From contig CBDIIA010000002.1 in the NCBI GenBank assembly GCA_965279475.1, positions 806,001 through 870,000 on the forward strand: DNA of 64,000 bases, read 5' to 3'. This DNA comes from Pseudorhodoferax sp965279475 (GTDB lineage Bacteria; Pseudomonadota; Gammaproteobacteria; Burkholderiales; Burkholderiaceae_C). The notes under the pieces were generated by a model. That model saw only the letters and a program-made list of their open reading frames with translations. It searched no databases and had not been told where the DNA came from. The position numbers and the translations under genes are program-made. This document shows, in pieces, positions 52,698 through 61,399 of the stretch (position 1 is its first letter; each line of letters begins with the position of its first letter).

Positions 52698-53531
52698 CTA
52701 AGAAAACCTTGCCCGGTACGTATGCGGATCCAAGATGCAGTGCCGATCAAGTGATCCTTGCAGGCTGAACATTCTGGGGCTTCGGCGGAAGTCAAAAAGT
52801 CGGTAGAGATGGAATTTCTCTTGGTCTGCTTTTGACCGAACCAGCTCTCCTGTCGTGACGAAAAATGGGGTCTCTTTTCCGAACGACGTGGTCTTGACCT
52901 CGATCAATTTCTCACGACCATCGGCCTCAAACGAAAGCACGTCATAGCCCAATCCGTCCCCGCGTGATTGGGAAACGTGTTCGACGGATGCGCCCAACTT
53001 CGATTCACCCAGTTGCGTCAAGCGCCACCGCTCGAACTGCACAACGAAGAGTTCCCCGGCGAGGCCGAGTGCCTGGTTTCTGGCTTCGCGAGCCAGGTAG
53101 TCTCGTTTGGTCGCCTGAAACGAGAGTGGTCCTGCCGGCTCCGCGGTGTGAAGCCCCCGTACCGGGGGCTCGGCCTTGACTTTGGAGAAGTCGTCGAGAG
53201 TTGGCGCAATCGCCGGTTGCTGGACGGCCGCCAAGGCGGCGGCTTCCAGAACGGGAGCGCGGGAAATTTGCGCGGTCACCACTGTCGCCAGTGACGTCTG
53301 ATAGTGTGGCCGCGGCCGGTAGCCTACGATAAAAGGGAAATCCAATTCAAGCAGGATCGCGCTGATGTTGCCGTGCTTGAATTCGATCGACGCCTCGGAA
53401 CGTCCATTGAGTTGTTGCTGCAGCTGACGTCGGTGCGCGGCCTTGCTGAACGATTGGCCCGTCAGTTCGAGTGTGAGCATCTGCAGATAGTCTGCAACGA
53501 TCAGTTCGACCTCTTCTCGAGACCAGTCCAT
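52698..53531 (-). CDS. DUF3883 domain protein, PD-(D/E)XK nuclease-like
   Basis: 277 residues from ATG 53531. The N-terminal half contains IEFKHGNISAILLELDFPF, common in proteins that carry this domain. The C-terminal DUF3883 region has Glu160 (GLAGELFV), Asp197 (GYDVLSF) and Glu211-Val-Lys213 (LIEVKTT), the layout of a PD-(D/E)XK nuclease. Such domains occur in restriction and defence proteins. GC content is near 50 percent, well below the surroundings, suggesting acquisition. The PIN gene lies 59 bases upstream on the same strand. Confidence 0.82.
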   Translation of the reverse strand: MDWSREEVELIVADYLQMLTLELTGQSFSKAAHRRQLQQQLNGRSEASIEFKHGNISAILLELDFPFIVGYRPRPHYQTSLATVVTAQISRAPVLEAAALAAVQQPAIAPTLDDFSKVKAEPPVRGLHTAEPAGPLSFQATKRDYLAREARNQALGLAGELFVVQFERWRLTQLGESKLGASVEHVSQSRGDGLGYDVLSFEADGREKLIEVKTTSFGKETPFFVTTGELVRSKADQEKFHLYRLFDFRRSPRMFSLQGSLDRHCILDPHTYRARFS

Positions 53532-53590
53532 GGTGCTTCGATGCGTCCGCGTGGTGTGTGAAGAACTAACAGTCGATGAAACGAAAGATG

Positions 53591-54091
53591 TTACCTGCCG
53601 TGGCGTTGCCAGTCTCGAAGACGCACCTGGCATTCTGTGCCAGGCAGTCGCGCTCCCCGATCCAGCATGCGCTGAAGTCCTTGGGCTGCTGTTGCGGGCT
53701 GGGTGACCTGGTGGGCCACCAACTGGTCCAGCAGCCATAGAGCTCCGAAGACTTGCAGACCGTCTTGCAGGGCCTGCTTGCGCAGCCGACCGTCGCCGGT
53801 CAGCAGGGGGTGCCCGGTGTCCTGCGCAAGCAGATAGCACGACACATCGGCCAATGAGCTGTTGTTGTGCGCGGCCATCAAACCCAACAAGCGGAAGGTC
53901 GCGCTTTCGTCCAGGCCGTGCACCGTCAAGCCGAGTTCAAGTAACGCCTGTTGGTCCGAGTCGCCAAGTTCGGACAGCACGAAGTCAGTGCTACAAAGCT
54001 GAAAAGGTAGGTCGAACAGCGCATCCAGGAGGCCCGCATTGCGGAAGTCGATCCAGATGTTGGTGTCGCTGATATAGACCGGATGGCTCAT
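53591..54091 (-). CDS. PIN-domain ribonuclease-like protein
   Basis: 166 residues. Acidic residues fit the PIN active site: Asp9 (YISDTNIWIDF), Glu41 (VLSELGD), Asp82 (LADVSCYLLA) and Asp100 (LLTGDGRLRK). PIN proteins are metal-dependent RNases, often toxins. The start overlaps the XRE-ImmA gene stop by four bases, so the two are co-expressed, with the XRE-ImmA protein the likely antitoxin or regulator. Confidence 0.83.
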   Translation of the reverse strand: MSHPVYISDTNIWIDFRNAGLLDALFDLPFQLCSTDFVLSELGDSDQQALLELGLTVHGLDESATFRLLGLMAAHNNSSLADVSCYLLAQDTGHPLLTGDGRLRKQALQDGLQVFGALWLLDQLVAHQVTQPATAAQGLQRMLDRGARLPGTECQVRLRDWQRHGR

Positions 54092-55146
54092 GCAGTTTCC
54101 GGCAATTGGCTCAGCGTGGGGTCCAGCTCATCGACCCGGCACTGCATGAATTCCGCAGCGCGCGAAGGGCTGAACAGGTCAGAGGCCAGGCCCCGGAACA
54201 CCAGGGACTCGAAACGTCGCGGTTGCTCCGCAAGCAGCGGCTCTGGTTCGGCGGTGCGCCAGCCATTGCGGCTGAACTCGATGAAGGCGCGGCTGTAGCC
54301 GGTGTCGGTGAGCAAGTGAAGGTCTTTCAAGCGTCGCAAGGCGACCTGCATCGAGACGCCATAACGGCGCTTGGCGTTGAGCAACTCTGCGGCAAATACA
54401 TGCGGACGTTTGTGTGGTCCGAAATCCACCAACACGCGATCGGAAGGGTACAAGAACGCTCCCGCAAACCGATGGCAGGCGGCCTCTCTGTCTGCCTCGG
54501 CCATCTCTTCGGGAAACGCCATGACCCAGTGGCCCAACTCGTGCGCGGCAGTGAAGCGCATGCGCTCGCCCGGGCGGTGGCGATTGAGCGCGATCAGCAC
54601 ATGTTGTTCGTCGTCCGTGGCGGCACAGGCGCCATCGAAATCGCTGACGTCGTCCAGCAACGCGACCTTGATGCCGTGTTCTTCCAGCAGTTCGATGAGG
54701 TGCGCCACGGCATCGCTGCCGATTTGCAGGCGTGCGCGCAGGTGCTTGGCCGCTTCTTCGGCGTCGCCGATGCTTCGGATGGGCAGAAGGCGTGGCGGCA
54801 GATGTTGCATGAAGCCGTCGTCGGCGTCGAAGCAGCGCTCCAGCGCCACGTACCGCTCCAGGTGTTCGCGCATCTGCTCTGCGATTTGCTGCTGGCGGTA
54901 CTTGGGCATCTTCGCCAGCTTGCGAAACTCCAGTGGCGCCAGATCGATGGCGTCGGCTCGAAAGAAGTATTCGGGCCTGACGTCGAGGGCCTTGGAGAGC
55001 TGAAGGATCCGGGTCGAATTGGGCAGGCTCTCGCCCTTCTCGAACTTGTTCAGGCCTTGCTTGGTGATGTCGCCAAGGCGCTGCGCGAGAACTTCGAGGC
55101 TGAGCCCCCGCAGCACGCGTGCCCGGCGGATTCGGTCATGCATCAT
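54088..55146 (-). CDS. XRE-HTH and ImmA/IrrE-family metallopeptidase fusion
   Basis: 352 residues. An N-terminal XRE helix-turn-helix (residues 4-62: RARVLRGLSLEVLAQRLG, KFEKGESLPN) precedes an ImmA/IrrE zinc-peptidase domain with HELGH at 202-206 and EAACHRFAGAFLYP near 221. Such proteins repress their own promoter and may cleave a regulator on a stress or phage signal. AGGAGG precedes the ATG. The inverted repeat at 55158-55195 covers the promoter. It is the first gene of a three-gene minus-strand module. Confidence 0.9.
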   Translation of the reverse strand: MMHDRIRRARVLRGLSLEVLAQRLGDITKQGLNKFEKGESLPNSTRILQLSKALDVRPEYFFRADAIDLAPLEFRKLAKMPKYRQQQIAEQMREHLERYVALERCFDADDGFMQHLPPRLLPIRSIGDAEEAAKHLRARLQIGSDAVAHLIELLEEHGIKVALLDDVSDFDGACAATDDEQHVLIALNRHRPGERMRFTAAHELGHWVMAFPEEMAEADREAACHRFAGAFLYPSDRVLVDFGPHKRPHVFAAELLNAKRRYGVSMQVALRRLKDLHLLTDTGYSRAFIEFSRNGWRTAEPEPLLAEQPRRFESLVFRGLASDLFSPSRAAEFMQCRVDELDPTLSQLPETA

Positions 55147-55157
55147 CGCGACCTCCT

Positions 55158-55195
55158 GGTTGACGAATCTTCGATTTTACCAATGTTCGTCAACC
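55158..55195. promoter_or_regulatory. perfect inverted repeat at the XRE-ImmA promoter
   Basis: GGTTGACGAA (55158-55167) and TTCGTCAACC (55186-55195) are exact reverse complements with an 18-base spacer. On the minus strand the distal arm contains TTGACG, a good -35, and the proximal arm sits just before the AGGAGG site. Binding by the XRE domain would block transcription. Confidence 0.7.
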
Positions 55196-55208
55196 GAAAG
55201 CCCCTGTC

Positions 55209-56408
55209 TTACCCCCGCACCGCCACCTCATCCACCTTGTAGTCAAACAACCAGTGGTACCGCTCCCGCACCCGCGCTTCGTTCCACTCCCGGTCCACGT
55301 ACGCCACGGCGCCTTCAGCCGAGGCCAGCGCCGGGTTGTGGAAGCGTCTGGCGTTCTCGGCCGAGCCGCGCACGATGCGGCTGGTGCGCTCGACGCGGGC
55401 GTTCTGGTAGCGGCGCAGCGCCTCGGCGGGGTGGGCGCGGTCGTCGGCCAGGCAGCGGGCCAGCATGGCGCCGTCTTCGATGGCCATGGCGGCGCCCTGG
55501 GCCAGGAACGGCAGCGTCGGGTGGCAGGCGTCGCCCAATAACGTGACGCGGCCGCGGGACCACTCGGCCATCGGCTCGCGTCCCATCAGCGCCCACTTGA
55601 ACGGTTGGGGGATGCTGCGGATCAGCGTCTGCACGTCGTCGTTCCAGCCGCGGAAGTCGTGCGCGCATTCCTCCACGGTGCCGGCCGTCATCCACGATTC
55701 GACCTGCCAGTCGCTGCGCTCGACGATGCCGACGAAGTTGACGAGTTCGTTGCGCCGCAGCGGGTAGTGGATCACGTGGCCGCCCGGGCCGATCCAGTTG
55801 ACGCCCACCGGCCGGCGTAGCCGCTCGGGCAGGCGTTCGGCCGGGATCACGCCGCGCCAGGCCAGGCAGCCGGAGAACACAGGCGCGTCGGCGCCGAACA
55901 GGCCCTGGCGGATGCGCGAGTGCACGCCGTCGGCCCCGACCAGGATGTCGCCTTCGAAGCGCCGGCCGTCTTCGAGCGTCAGGCTGACGCCATCGTCACG
56001 CTGCTCGAAGCCGGCGCAGCGCGCGCCCAGCAGCACGGCGCCCTGCTGGCGCGCCTGCACGGCGTTGACCAGGATGCGGTGCAGGTCGGGTCGGTACACC
56101 GTGTAGTACGGATGCCCGTATTGCGCGATTGACTCCGCGCCCAGGTCGAACAGTTTCCAGGTCTGGCCGGTGTTCCACAGGCGCACTTCCTTGCCGGCGG
56201 TCTTGCTGGCCACGGCAGCCAGGGCGTGGGCCACGCCCAGCAGCGACAGCACGCGCGTGGCGTTGGCGCTGAGCTGCAGCCCGGCGCCCACCTCACCCAG
56301 CTGCGCGGCCTGTTCGAGCACCGTGACCTCGAAGCCTGCGTGCTGCAGGGCCAGCGCGGCCGTGAGGCCCCCCAGGCCGGCGCCTGCGATCAATACCTTG
56401 GTGTTCAT
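55209..56408 (-). CDS. FAD-dependent aromatic monooxygenase, salicylate/3-hydroxybenzoate hydroxylase-like
   Basis: 399 residues from ATG 56408. FAD motifs are GAGLGG at residues 8-13, LVGADGVHSRIRQ, and GDACHPTLPFLAQGAAMAIEDG (part: GDACHPTLPFLAQGA). It is a single-component flavoprotein hydroxylase acting on an aromatic acid with NAD(P)H and oxygen. It follows a Bug gene and both are divergent from a LysR gene, so the regulator probably senses the aromatic substrate. Confidence 0.9.
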   Translation of the reverse strand: MNTKVLIAGAGLGGLTAALALQHAGFEVTVLEQAAQLGEVGAGLQLSANATRVLSLLGVAHALAAVASKTAGKEVRLWNTGQTWKLFDLGAESIAQYGHPYYTVYRPDLHRILVNAVQARQQGAVLLGARCAGFEQRDDGVSLTLEDGRRFEGDILVGADGVHSRIRQGLFGADAPVFSGCLAWRGVIPAERLPERLRRPVGVNWIGPGGHVIHYPLRRNELVNFVGIVERSDWQVESWMTAGTVEECAHDFRGWNDDVQTLIRSIPQPFKWALMGREPMAEWSRGRVTLLGDACHPTLPFLAQGAAMAIEDGAMLARCLADDRAHPAEALRRYQNARVERTSRIVRGSAENARRFHNPALASAEGAVAYVDREWNEARVRERYHWLFDYKVDEVAVRG

Positions 56409-56430
56409 GCATGCCCTGCGTGTGGTGTGT

Positions 56431-57417
56431 TCAAGTGTCGGCACGCACGTTGGCGCGCACGATGATGCCGGACCACTTCCGGTAGTCGCCGTCGATCACT
56501 TCGGCGAATTCCCTGGCCGTGGGCAGGCCGGGCTCCAGGCCGCCGACCTCCAGCTCGCGTTTCACTTCGGCCGATTGCGCGGCCTTGGCGAGGGCAAGAG
56601 AGAGCCGTTGCACCACCGGTGCCGGTGTGCCCGCAGGCGTGACCAGGCCGAACCACGAATAGGCCTCGTAGCCGCCGAACACCGAGCGCAGTGTGGGCAC
56701 CTCGGGTCCGGGCACATACGGCTGTGCGCCGGTCACCGCATAGGCGCGCAGCTTGCCGGCCTTCACGTGCGGGTACAACGCCGAGGCGTTGTCGAAGATC
56801 AGGTCGATCTGCCCGCCCAGCGCATCGTTCAGCGCCGGGCCGCCGCCGCGGTAGGGCACATGGGTGAAGGGCACACCGGCCGTCTCGCACAGGTACTCTG
56901 TCGCCAGGTGGCCGATCGAGCCGTTGCCCGCCGTGCCGACCGTCAACGGCTGCTGCTTTGCCAGCTGCAGCAGCGCCGACAGCGATGGGGCCTTGCCCGA
57001 TGGGTGGCCGGCCAGCATCAGCGGGCCGCGCAGCGCCATGCCGATCGGCACGAACGATTGCGCGTCGTACTTCAGGTTCTTGTACAGGCCGGGCGCCACC
57101 GCCAGCGTGCTGGTGCCGCCCCACAGCAGCGTGTAGCCGTCGGCCGCAGCGCGCGCCACCGAAGCACTGCCGGTGGTGCCGGCTGCGCCACCGCGGTTGT
57201 CGATGACGATCGGCTGGCCCAGCGACTCGCCCATGGTCTTGGCGAACAACCGGGCGCTGGCATCGGTGGGTCCGCCCGCGGGGAAGGGCACGACCAGCGT
57301 GATCGGCCGGTTCGGGTAGTCGCCGGCCTGCGCCAGCACCTGCGATGCGGCGCAGGCTGCGAGTGCTGTCACCAGCACCGTGCGCCGGCGCGGCCCGGCC
57401 TCCAGAGCAATGCCCAT
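56431..57417 (-). CDS. Bug-family solute-binding protein
   Basis: 328 residues. GGAGA precedes the ATG. The signal (RRRTVLVTALAACAASQVLA) ends near AQAGD. Bug blocks are ITLVVPFPAGGPTDASARL and THVPYRGGGPALNDALGGQID (part: HVPYRGGGPALNDALGG). It is the promoter-proximal partner of the FAD monooxygenase gene and probably binds the aromatic or carboxylate substrate. Confidence 0.92.
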   Translation of the reverse strand: MGIALEAGPRRRTVLVTALAACAASQVLAQAGDYPNRPITLVVPFPAGGPTDASARLFAKTMGESLGQPIVIDNRGGAAGTTGSASVARAAADGYTLLWGGTSTLAVAPGLYKNLKYDAQSFVPIGMALRGPLMLAGHPSGKAPSLSALLQLAKQQPLTVGTAGNGSIGHLATEYLCETAGVPFTHVPYRGGGPALNDALGGQIDLIFDNASALYPHVKAGKLRAYAVTGAQPYVPGPEVPTLRSVFGGYEAYSWFGLVTPAGTPAPVVQRLSLALAKAAQSAEVKRELEVGGLEPGLPTAREFAEVIDGDYRKWSGIIVRANVRADT

Positions 57418-57458
57418 GTCGTCTCCAAATCGTTGTGCCGCGATTACAGCGGAAACCG

Positions 57459-57494
57459 ACCCATCAGGGAATCAACAAGATCAGATGGGTTGAT
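57459..57494. promoter_or_regulatory. overlapping inverted repeats in divergent LysR promoter region
   Basis: ACCCATC (57459-57465) pairs with GATGGGT (57484-57490), and ATCAAC (57471-57476) with GTTGAT (57489-57494). Both lie in the 88-base gap between the Bug gene and the LysR gene, as expected for recognition and activation sites. Confidence 0.45.
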
Positions 57495-57505
57495 AAGATC
57501 CAGGC

Positions 57506-58489
57506 ATGAATCTCTCCACCCGCCAGATCCGCGCCTTCGTCGCGATCGCGCGGCTGCAGAGCTTCACGCGGGCGGCCGAGCAGATGCACATCACGCAGGC
57601 CGGCCTGAGCAGCATGCTGCGCGATGTCGAGGTCCAACTGGGCTGCCGCCTGTTCAACCGCACGACGCGCGTGGTGGCGCTCACGGTGCAGGGCCGGGCT
57701 TTCCTGCCGGTGGCCGAACGGGTGCTGGCCGAGCTCGATGGCGCCGCCGCTTCGCTGGGCGAACTGACCTTGGCCGAACGGCAGAGCCTGCAGGTCGGCG
57801 CCACGCCGCTGGTGGCATCGTGCGTGCTGCCGCAGGTGTGCCAGGCCTTCGCCGCGCAGCATCCCGACGTGACCGTAACGGTGCACGACCTCGACCGCCT
57901 GCAGATCCAGGAGCGCGTGCAGTCCGGCGAACTCGATGCCGGCTTCGGCGTGTTCCTGGAGGCCGCCAGCGGCCTGCGCCGTGTGCCGCTGTGCAAGACC
58001 ACGCTGGTGCTGGTCTCCAGCGCGGCGTCCAGGGGTGCAGCCACGCTGCCTGACCGCGCGTTGCGCTGGACCGACCTGGCGCGTGTGCCGCTGCTCAGCC
58101 TGCCGGTGCGCAACCCGATCCAGCAATGTGTCGACGCGCACCTGGCGCCCATCGGCCGCGGCAACGAGCCGCGTCGTGCCTTCAGCCAGTTGCACACCTT
58201 GCTGGCCATGGTCGAGGCCGGGGCCGAGTCTGCCGTGCTGCCGTCGTTCGTGGCCGCCGCCGCTGGGCGTTACCGCGTGTCGGTGCGGCCGTTGACCCGG
58301 CCCCGGGTGACGCTCGACTTCTACGAGATCACCCGCACCGGCCGGCCGCGCGGCGACGCACTCGAGGCGTTCGGCCGCCTGCTGGTGGGGGCGATGAAGA
58401 AGACCGAAGCTCTCGACGTCGCCGATGTCCTCGCACAGGCGTCACAGGTAGTACCACGACCAGCCCGTAGAGCGCAGCGCCCATCCTGA
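57506..58489 (+). CDS. LysR-family transcriptional regulator
   Basis: 327 residues. The HTH covers FVAIARLQSFTRAAEQMHITQ to LSSMLRDVEVQLGCRLFNR. The effector domain follows, with GATPLVASCVLPQVCQAF at about residue 93. It diverges from the Bug-monooxygenase pair and probably activates it. The C-terminal 20 residues are polar and may be disordered. Confidence 0.92.
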   Translation: MNLSTRQIRAFVAIARLQSFTRAAEQMHITQAGLSSMLRDVEVQLGCRLFNRTTRVVALTVQGRAFLPVAERVLAELDGAAASLGELTLAERQSLQVGATPLVASCVLPQVCQAFAAQHPDVTVTVHDLDRLQIQERVQSGELDAGFGVFLEAASGLRRVPLCKTTLVLVSSAASRGAATLPDRALRWTDLARVPLLSLPVRNPIQQCVDAHLAPIGRGNEPRRAFSQLHTLLAMVEAGAESAVLPSFVAAAAGRYRVSVRPLTRPRVTLDFYEITRTGRPRGDALEAFGRLLVGAMKKTEALDVADVLAQASQVVPRPARRAQRPS

Positions 58490-58551
58490 ACGGGGTGCCG
58501 CGTGATCGCCGGCGTGCGCTGTACCATGGCCGGGCATCAGAGGGGCCATCG

Positions 58552-60465
58552 ATGAACTCCAATCCGCCGCCGACGGCTGCCGCCGGGCCTTCCGCGCACC
58601 GCACGGCCGGCCCGGCCATCGTCATCGCCGCGCTGGGCGTGGTGTTCGGCGACATCGGCACCTCGCCGCTCTACGCCTTCAAGGAAACGCTCAACCCCGA
58701 GCACGGCATTGCGTTCACGCCCGACGCGGTGCTGGGCCTCTTGTCGCTGATCTTCTGGGGCCTGGTGTTCGTGGTGATGCTGAAGTACGTGGTGTTCGTG
58801 CTGCGCGCCGACCACGATGGCGAAGGCGGCATCCTCGCGTTGCAGGCGCTGGCCCGCAGCGCGGTGTCGGGCCCGTCGACGCCCAAGGCCTTGTGGGGTT
58901 TCATCGGCGTGCTGGGGCTGGTGGGCGCGGCCATGTTCTATGGCGACAGCCTGATCACGCCGGCCATCACGGTGCTGTCTGCCGTCGAGGGGCTCGAGGT
59001 CGAGGCGCCCGCGCTGCAGCCCTATGTGATCCCGATCACCATCGTCATCCTGATCGGCCTGTTCGCGGTGCAGCGCATGGGCACCGGCGTGGTGGGCAAG
59101 GTGTTCGGGCCGGTGATGTTGTTGTGGTTTGCCGTGCTGGGGCTGACCGGCCTGTGGCAGGTGCTGCAGCAGCCGCAGGTGCTGGCCGCGTTGGATCCGC
59201 GGCATGCGTTGGGCTTTCTGTCGGCGCACCGGGCGCAGGCGATGTCGGTGATGGGGGCGGTGTTCCTGGCTTTTACCGGTGGCGAGGCGCTGTATGCCGA
59301 CATGGGGCACTTCGGTGCCCGGCCGATCCGGCTGGCCTGGACCTTCGTGGCGCTGCCGGGCCTGGTGCTCAACTACTTCGGCCAGGGAGCGCTGGTGCTG
59401 GCCAATCCTGCGGCGATCGACAACCCGTTCTTCCGGCTGTTCCCGTCGTGGGCCGTGCTGCCGATGGTGCTGCTGGCCGCGATGGCGTCGGTGATTGCGT
59501 CGCAGGCGGTGATCTCGGGCGCCTTCTCGCTGACGGCGCAGGCGATGCGCATGGGCTACCTGCCGCGCATGCGCATCGTGCAGACCTCGGGCGAGGCCAT
59601 CGGCCAGATCTACGTGCCGGCCATCAACTGGCTGCTGATGGTCGGCGTGCTGTTGCTGGTGCTGGGGTTTCGCAGCTCCAGCGCGCTGTCGGCGGCCTAC
59701 GGCATCGCCGTGTCGATCACGATGGTCACCACGACGCTGCTGGCCGGCATCGTCGCCTACAAGCTGTGGCACTGGAACCGCATCGCCGTCGGTCTGGGTG
59801 TGGTGGCGTTCGCGGCGGTGGACGTGACCTTCGTCGCCGCCAACAGCCTGAAGATCGCCGACGGTGGATGGCTCACGCTCGCCGTGGCGGTGTTGACGAT
59901 GGTGGTCTTCACCACCTGGGCCAAGGGGCGGCGGCTCGGCCTGGCGGCCGCCGCGGGCCAGCGCCTGCCGTTGGCCGAGTTCGTCGCATCGCTGGGTGCC
60001 CACATGCCGCACCGCGTCAGCGGCACCTCCGTGTTTCTCGATGCCGACGTTGCGGCCGTGCCGCATGCGCTGCTGCACAACCTGAAGCACAACCAGGTGC
60101 TGCACGAGCAGGTGATCGTGCTGCAGGTGCTGCCCTGCAGCACGCCGCGTGTGGACGCGCGCCAGCGCATCGAGGCCACCGCGCTGCCCCACGGCGTGTG
60201 GGCCGTCACCGCGCGCCACGGCTTCATGGAGCGGCCGAACGTGCCCGAGTTCGTCCGCGTGCTGGCCTACCAGCAGGGCTTGTCGTGTCCGGCGATGAGC
60301 ACCTCGTATTTCGTGTCGCGTGCATCGCTGGGGTATGCGCGCCTGCGAGGCATGAACCCGGCACGCGGCGCGCTGTTCGGCTGGCTGCAGCGCAATGCGG
60401 GGCGGGCGTCCGACTATTTCGAGCTGCCCGAGAACCGGCTGGTCGAGATGGGGCAACGCACCTGA
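58552..60465 (+). CDS. kup: potassium uptake protein Kup
   Basis: 637 residues, normal length, from ATG 58552. About twelve membrane segments lead to a hydrophilic C-terminal domain of about 170 residues. The family blocks are ALGVVFGDIGTSPLYAFKE, ADHDGEGGILALQAL and GGEALYADMGHFG. It is a proton-coupled potassium importer in the inner membrane. It stands alone between a LysR gene and a PEP-CTERM gene. Confidence 0.95.
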   Translation: MNSNPPPTAAAGPSAHRTAGPAIVIAALGVVFGDIGTSPLYAFKETLNPEHGIAFTPDAVLGLLSLIFWGLVFVVMLKYVVFVLRADHDGEGGILALQALARSAVSGPSTPKALWGFIGVLGLVGAAMFYGDSLITPAITVLSAVEGLEVEAPALQPYVIPITIVILIGLFAVQRMGTGVVGKVFGPVMLLWFAVLGLTGLWQVLQQPQVLAALDPRHALGFLSAHRAQAMSVMGAVFLAFTGGEALYADMGHFGARPIRLAWTFVALPGLVLNYFGQGALVLANPAAIDNPFFRLFPSWAVLPMVLLAAMASVIASQAVISGAFSLTAQAMRMGYLPRMRIVQTSGEAIGQIYVPAINWLLMVGVLLLVLGFRSSSALSAAYGIAVSITMVTTTLLAGIVAYKLWHWNRIAVGLGVVAFAAVDVTFVAANSLKIADGGWLTLAVAVLTMVVFTTWAKGRRLGLAAAAGQRLPLAEFVASLGAHMPHRVSGTSVFLDADVAAVPHALLHNLKHNQVLHEQVIVLQVLPCSTPRVDARQRIEATALPHGVWAVTARHGFMERPNVPEFVRVLAYQQGLSCPAMSTSYFVSRASLGYARLRGMNPARGALFGWLQRNAGRASDYFELPENRLVEMGQRT

Positions 60466-60487
60466 CGCCGGCGCCTTGCCGCTGTAC

Positions 60488-60503
60488 CGGCACGCCTTTC
60501 GCA
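60488..60503 (+). promoter_or_regulatory. sigma-54-like element upstream of the PEP-CTERM gene
   Basis: CGGCACGCCTTTCGCA has GG (60489-60490) and GC (60501-60502) ten bases apart, with two mismatches to the extended consensus. It is about 120 bases before the start codon. Sigma-54 control through PrsK/PrsR is known for PEP-CTERM genes in other betaproteobacteria. Confidence 0.35.
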
Positions 60504-60623
60504 CGCCGAAATCAATGAAACAGGAAACCCGTTCCCGGAAATTCCGCTGCAACGCACGCTGCAGACACTGACCTGCATGTCGGCCGCTTCGCCGATGGGG
60601 TGGGTCGGACAAGGGAAACGGAC

Positions 60624-61379
60624 ATGAACAGCAACCACAATGCGATCGTGCGCTGGGTACAAGGGCTTTCGGTGGCCGCCGCCGTGGCGGGCTTCGGGGT
60701 CGTGCCGGCGCAGGCCTCGGTGACCTACGCGTTCACGCTGGTGGCCAGCCAGCAAGGCCTGGTGCCGCTGCCGAAGGAGGCATTCAACAGCCCGGCGGAC
60801 ATCCCGCTGTTCGGCAGTTTCGACAACTTCAACAAGCCGGTGGGCCAGTCGTTCAGCGCATCGCTCACGTTCAAGCAGCTGGATGTCAACCAGAAAGGCA
60901 CGCTGTTCGACGACTGGGACGTGGAGAGTTTCAGCGCGCAGTTCGGCACCGAGTCCTGGGGTGCCGACAGCCTGCTGGCAGGCAAGTACGGCAGCTATTC
61001 AACCAATGCCGCCGGCCAGCTGACCGAGATCGTGTTCGACTTCCGCAATGGCGCGGGCAACGGCATCAGCCTGACCTACGTGCCCCTGACGGGCACGCCC
61101 GGCAGCCTCAAGCAACTGTGGATGGCCACGCAGTTCCACTTTCCCGGCTACGACGAAGACTGGCAGGCGGGATCGTGTGCCGTGAGCAACCCGGTCGCGT
61201 TCAGCGGCACCTGCTTCGGCGGCACGAGCATCCTGTTCAGCCAGGTCGGTGGCGGCACACCCGGCGTCGACGAGCCTGATCCGGGCAACGGCAACCAGGT
61301 GCCGGAGCCGGGCACGCTGGCCTTGCTGGGCCTCGGGCTGACGGGGATGCTGGCGCTGCGCAGGCGACACATCGCCTAG
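60624..61379 (+). CDS. PEP-CTERM sorting-domain exported protein
   Basis: 251 residues from ATG 60624 (AAGGGAA upstream). A Sec signal ends near AQASV. The mature domain is Ser/Gly/Phe-rich with no recognised catalytic motif. The C-terminal sorting signal is VPEPGTLALLGLGLTGMLAL followed by RRRH: motif, hydrophobic helix and basic tail. Exosortase would cleave there in a strain that makes a matching exopolysaccharide. No exosortase gene is in the window. Confidence 0.92.
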   Translation: MNSNHNAIVRWVQGLSVAAAVAGFGVVPAQASVTYAFTLVASQQGLVPLPKEAFNSPADIPLFGSFDNFNKPVGQSFSASLTFKQLDVNQKGTLFDDWDVESFSAQFGTESWGADSLLAGKYGSYSTNAAGQLTEIVFDFRNGAGNGISLTYVPLTGTPGSLKQLWMATQFHFPGYDEDWQAGSCAVSNPVAFSGTCFGGTSILFSQVGGGTPGVDEPDPGNGNQVPEPGTLALLGLGLTGMLALRRRHIA

Positions 61380-61399
61380 TCGAGGCGAGGCTGGCCGGG

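Noticed and set aside
52698..55146. Integrated phage or transposon around the low-GC island
   Set aside because: I found no integrase, transposase, tRNA gene or flanking direct repeats at its edges.
58537..60612. 691-codon open frame antisense to kup
   Set aside because: His/Gln/Arg-rich low-complexity shadow of a well-supported transporter gene.
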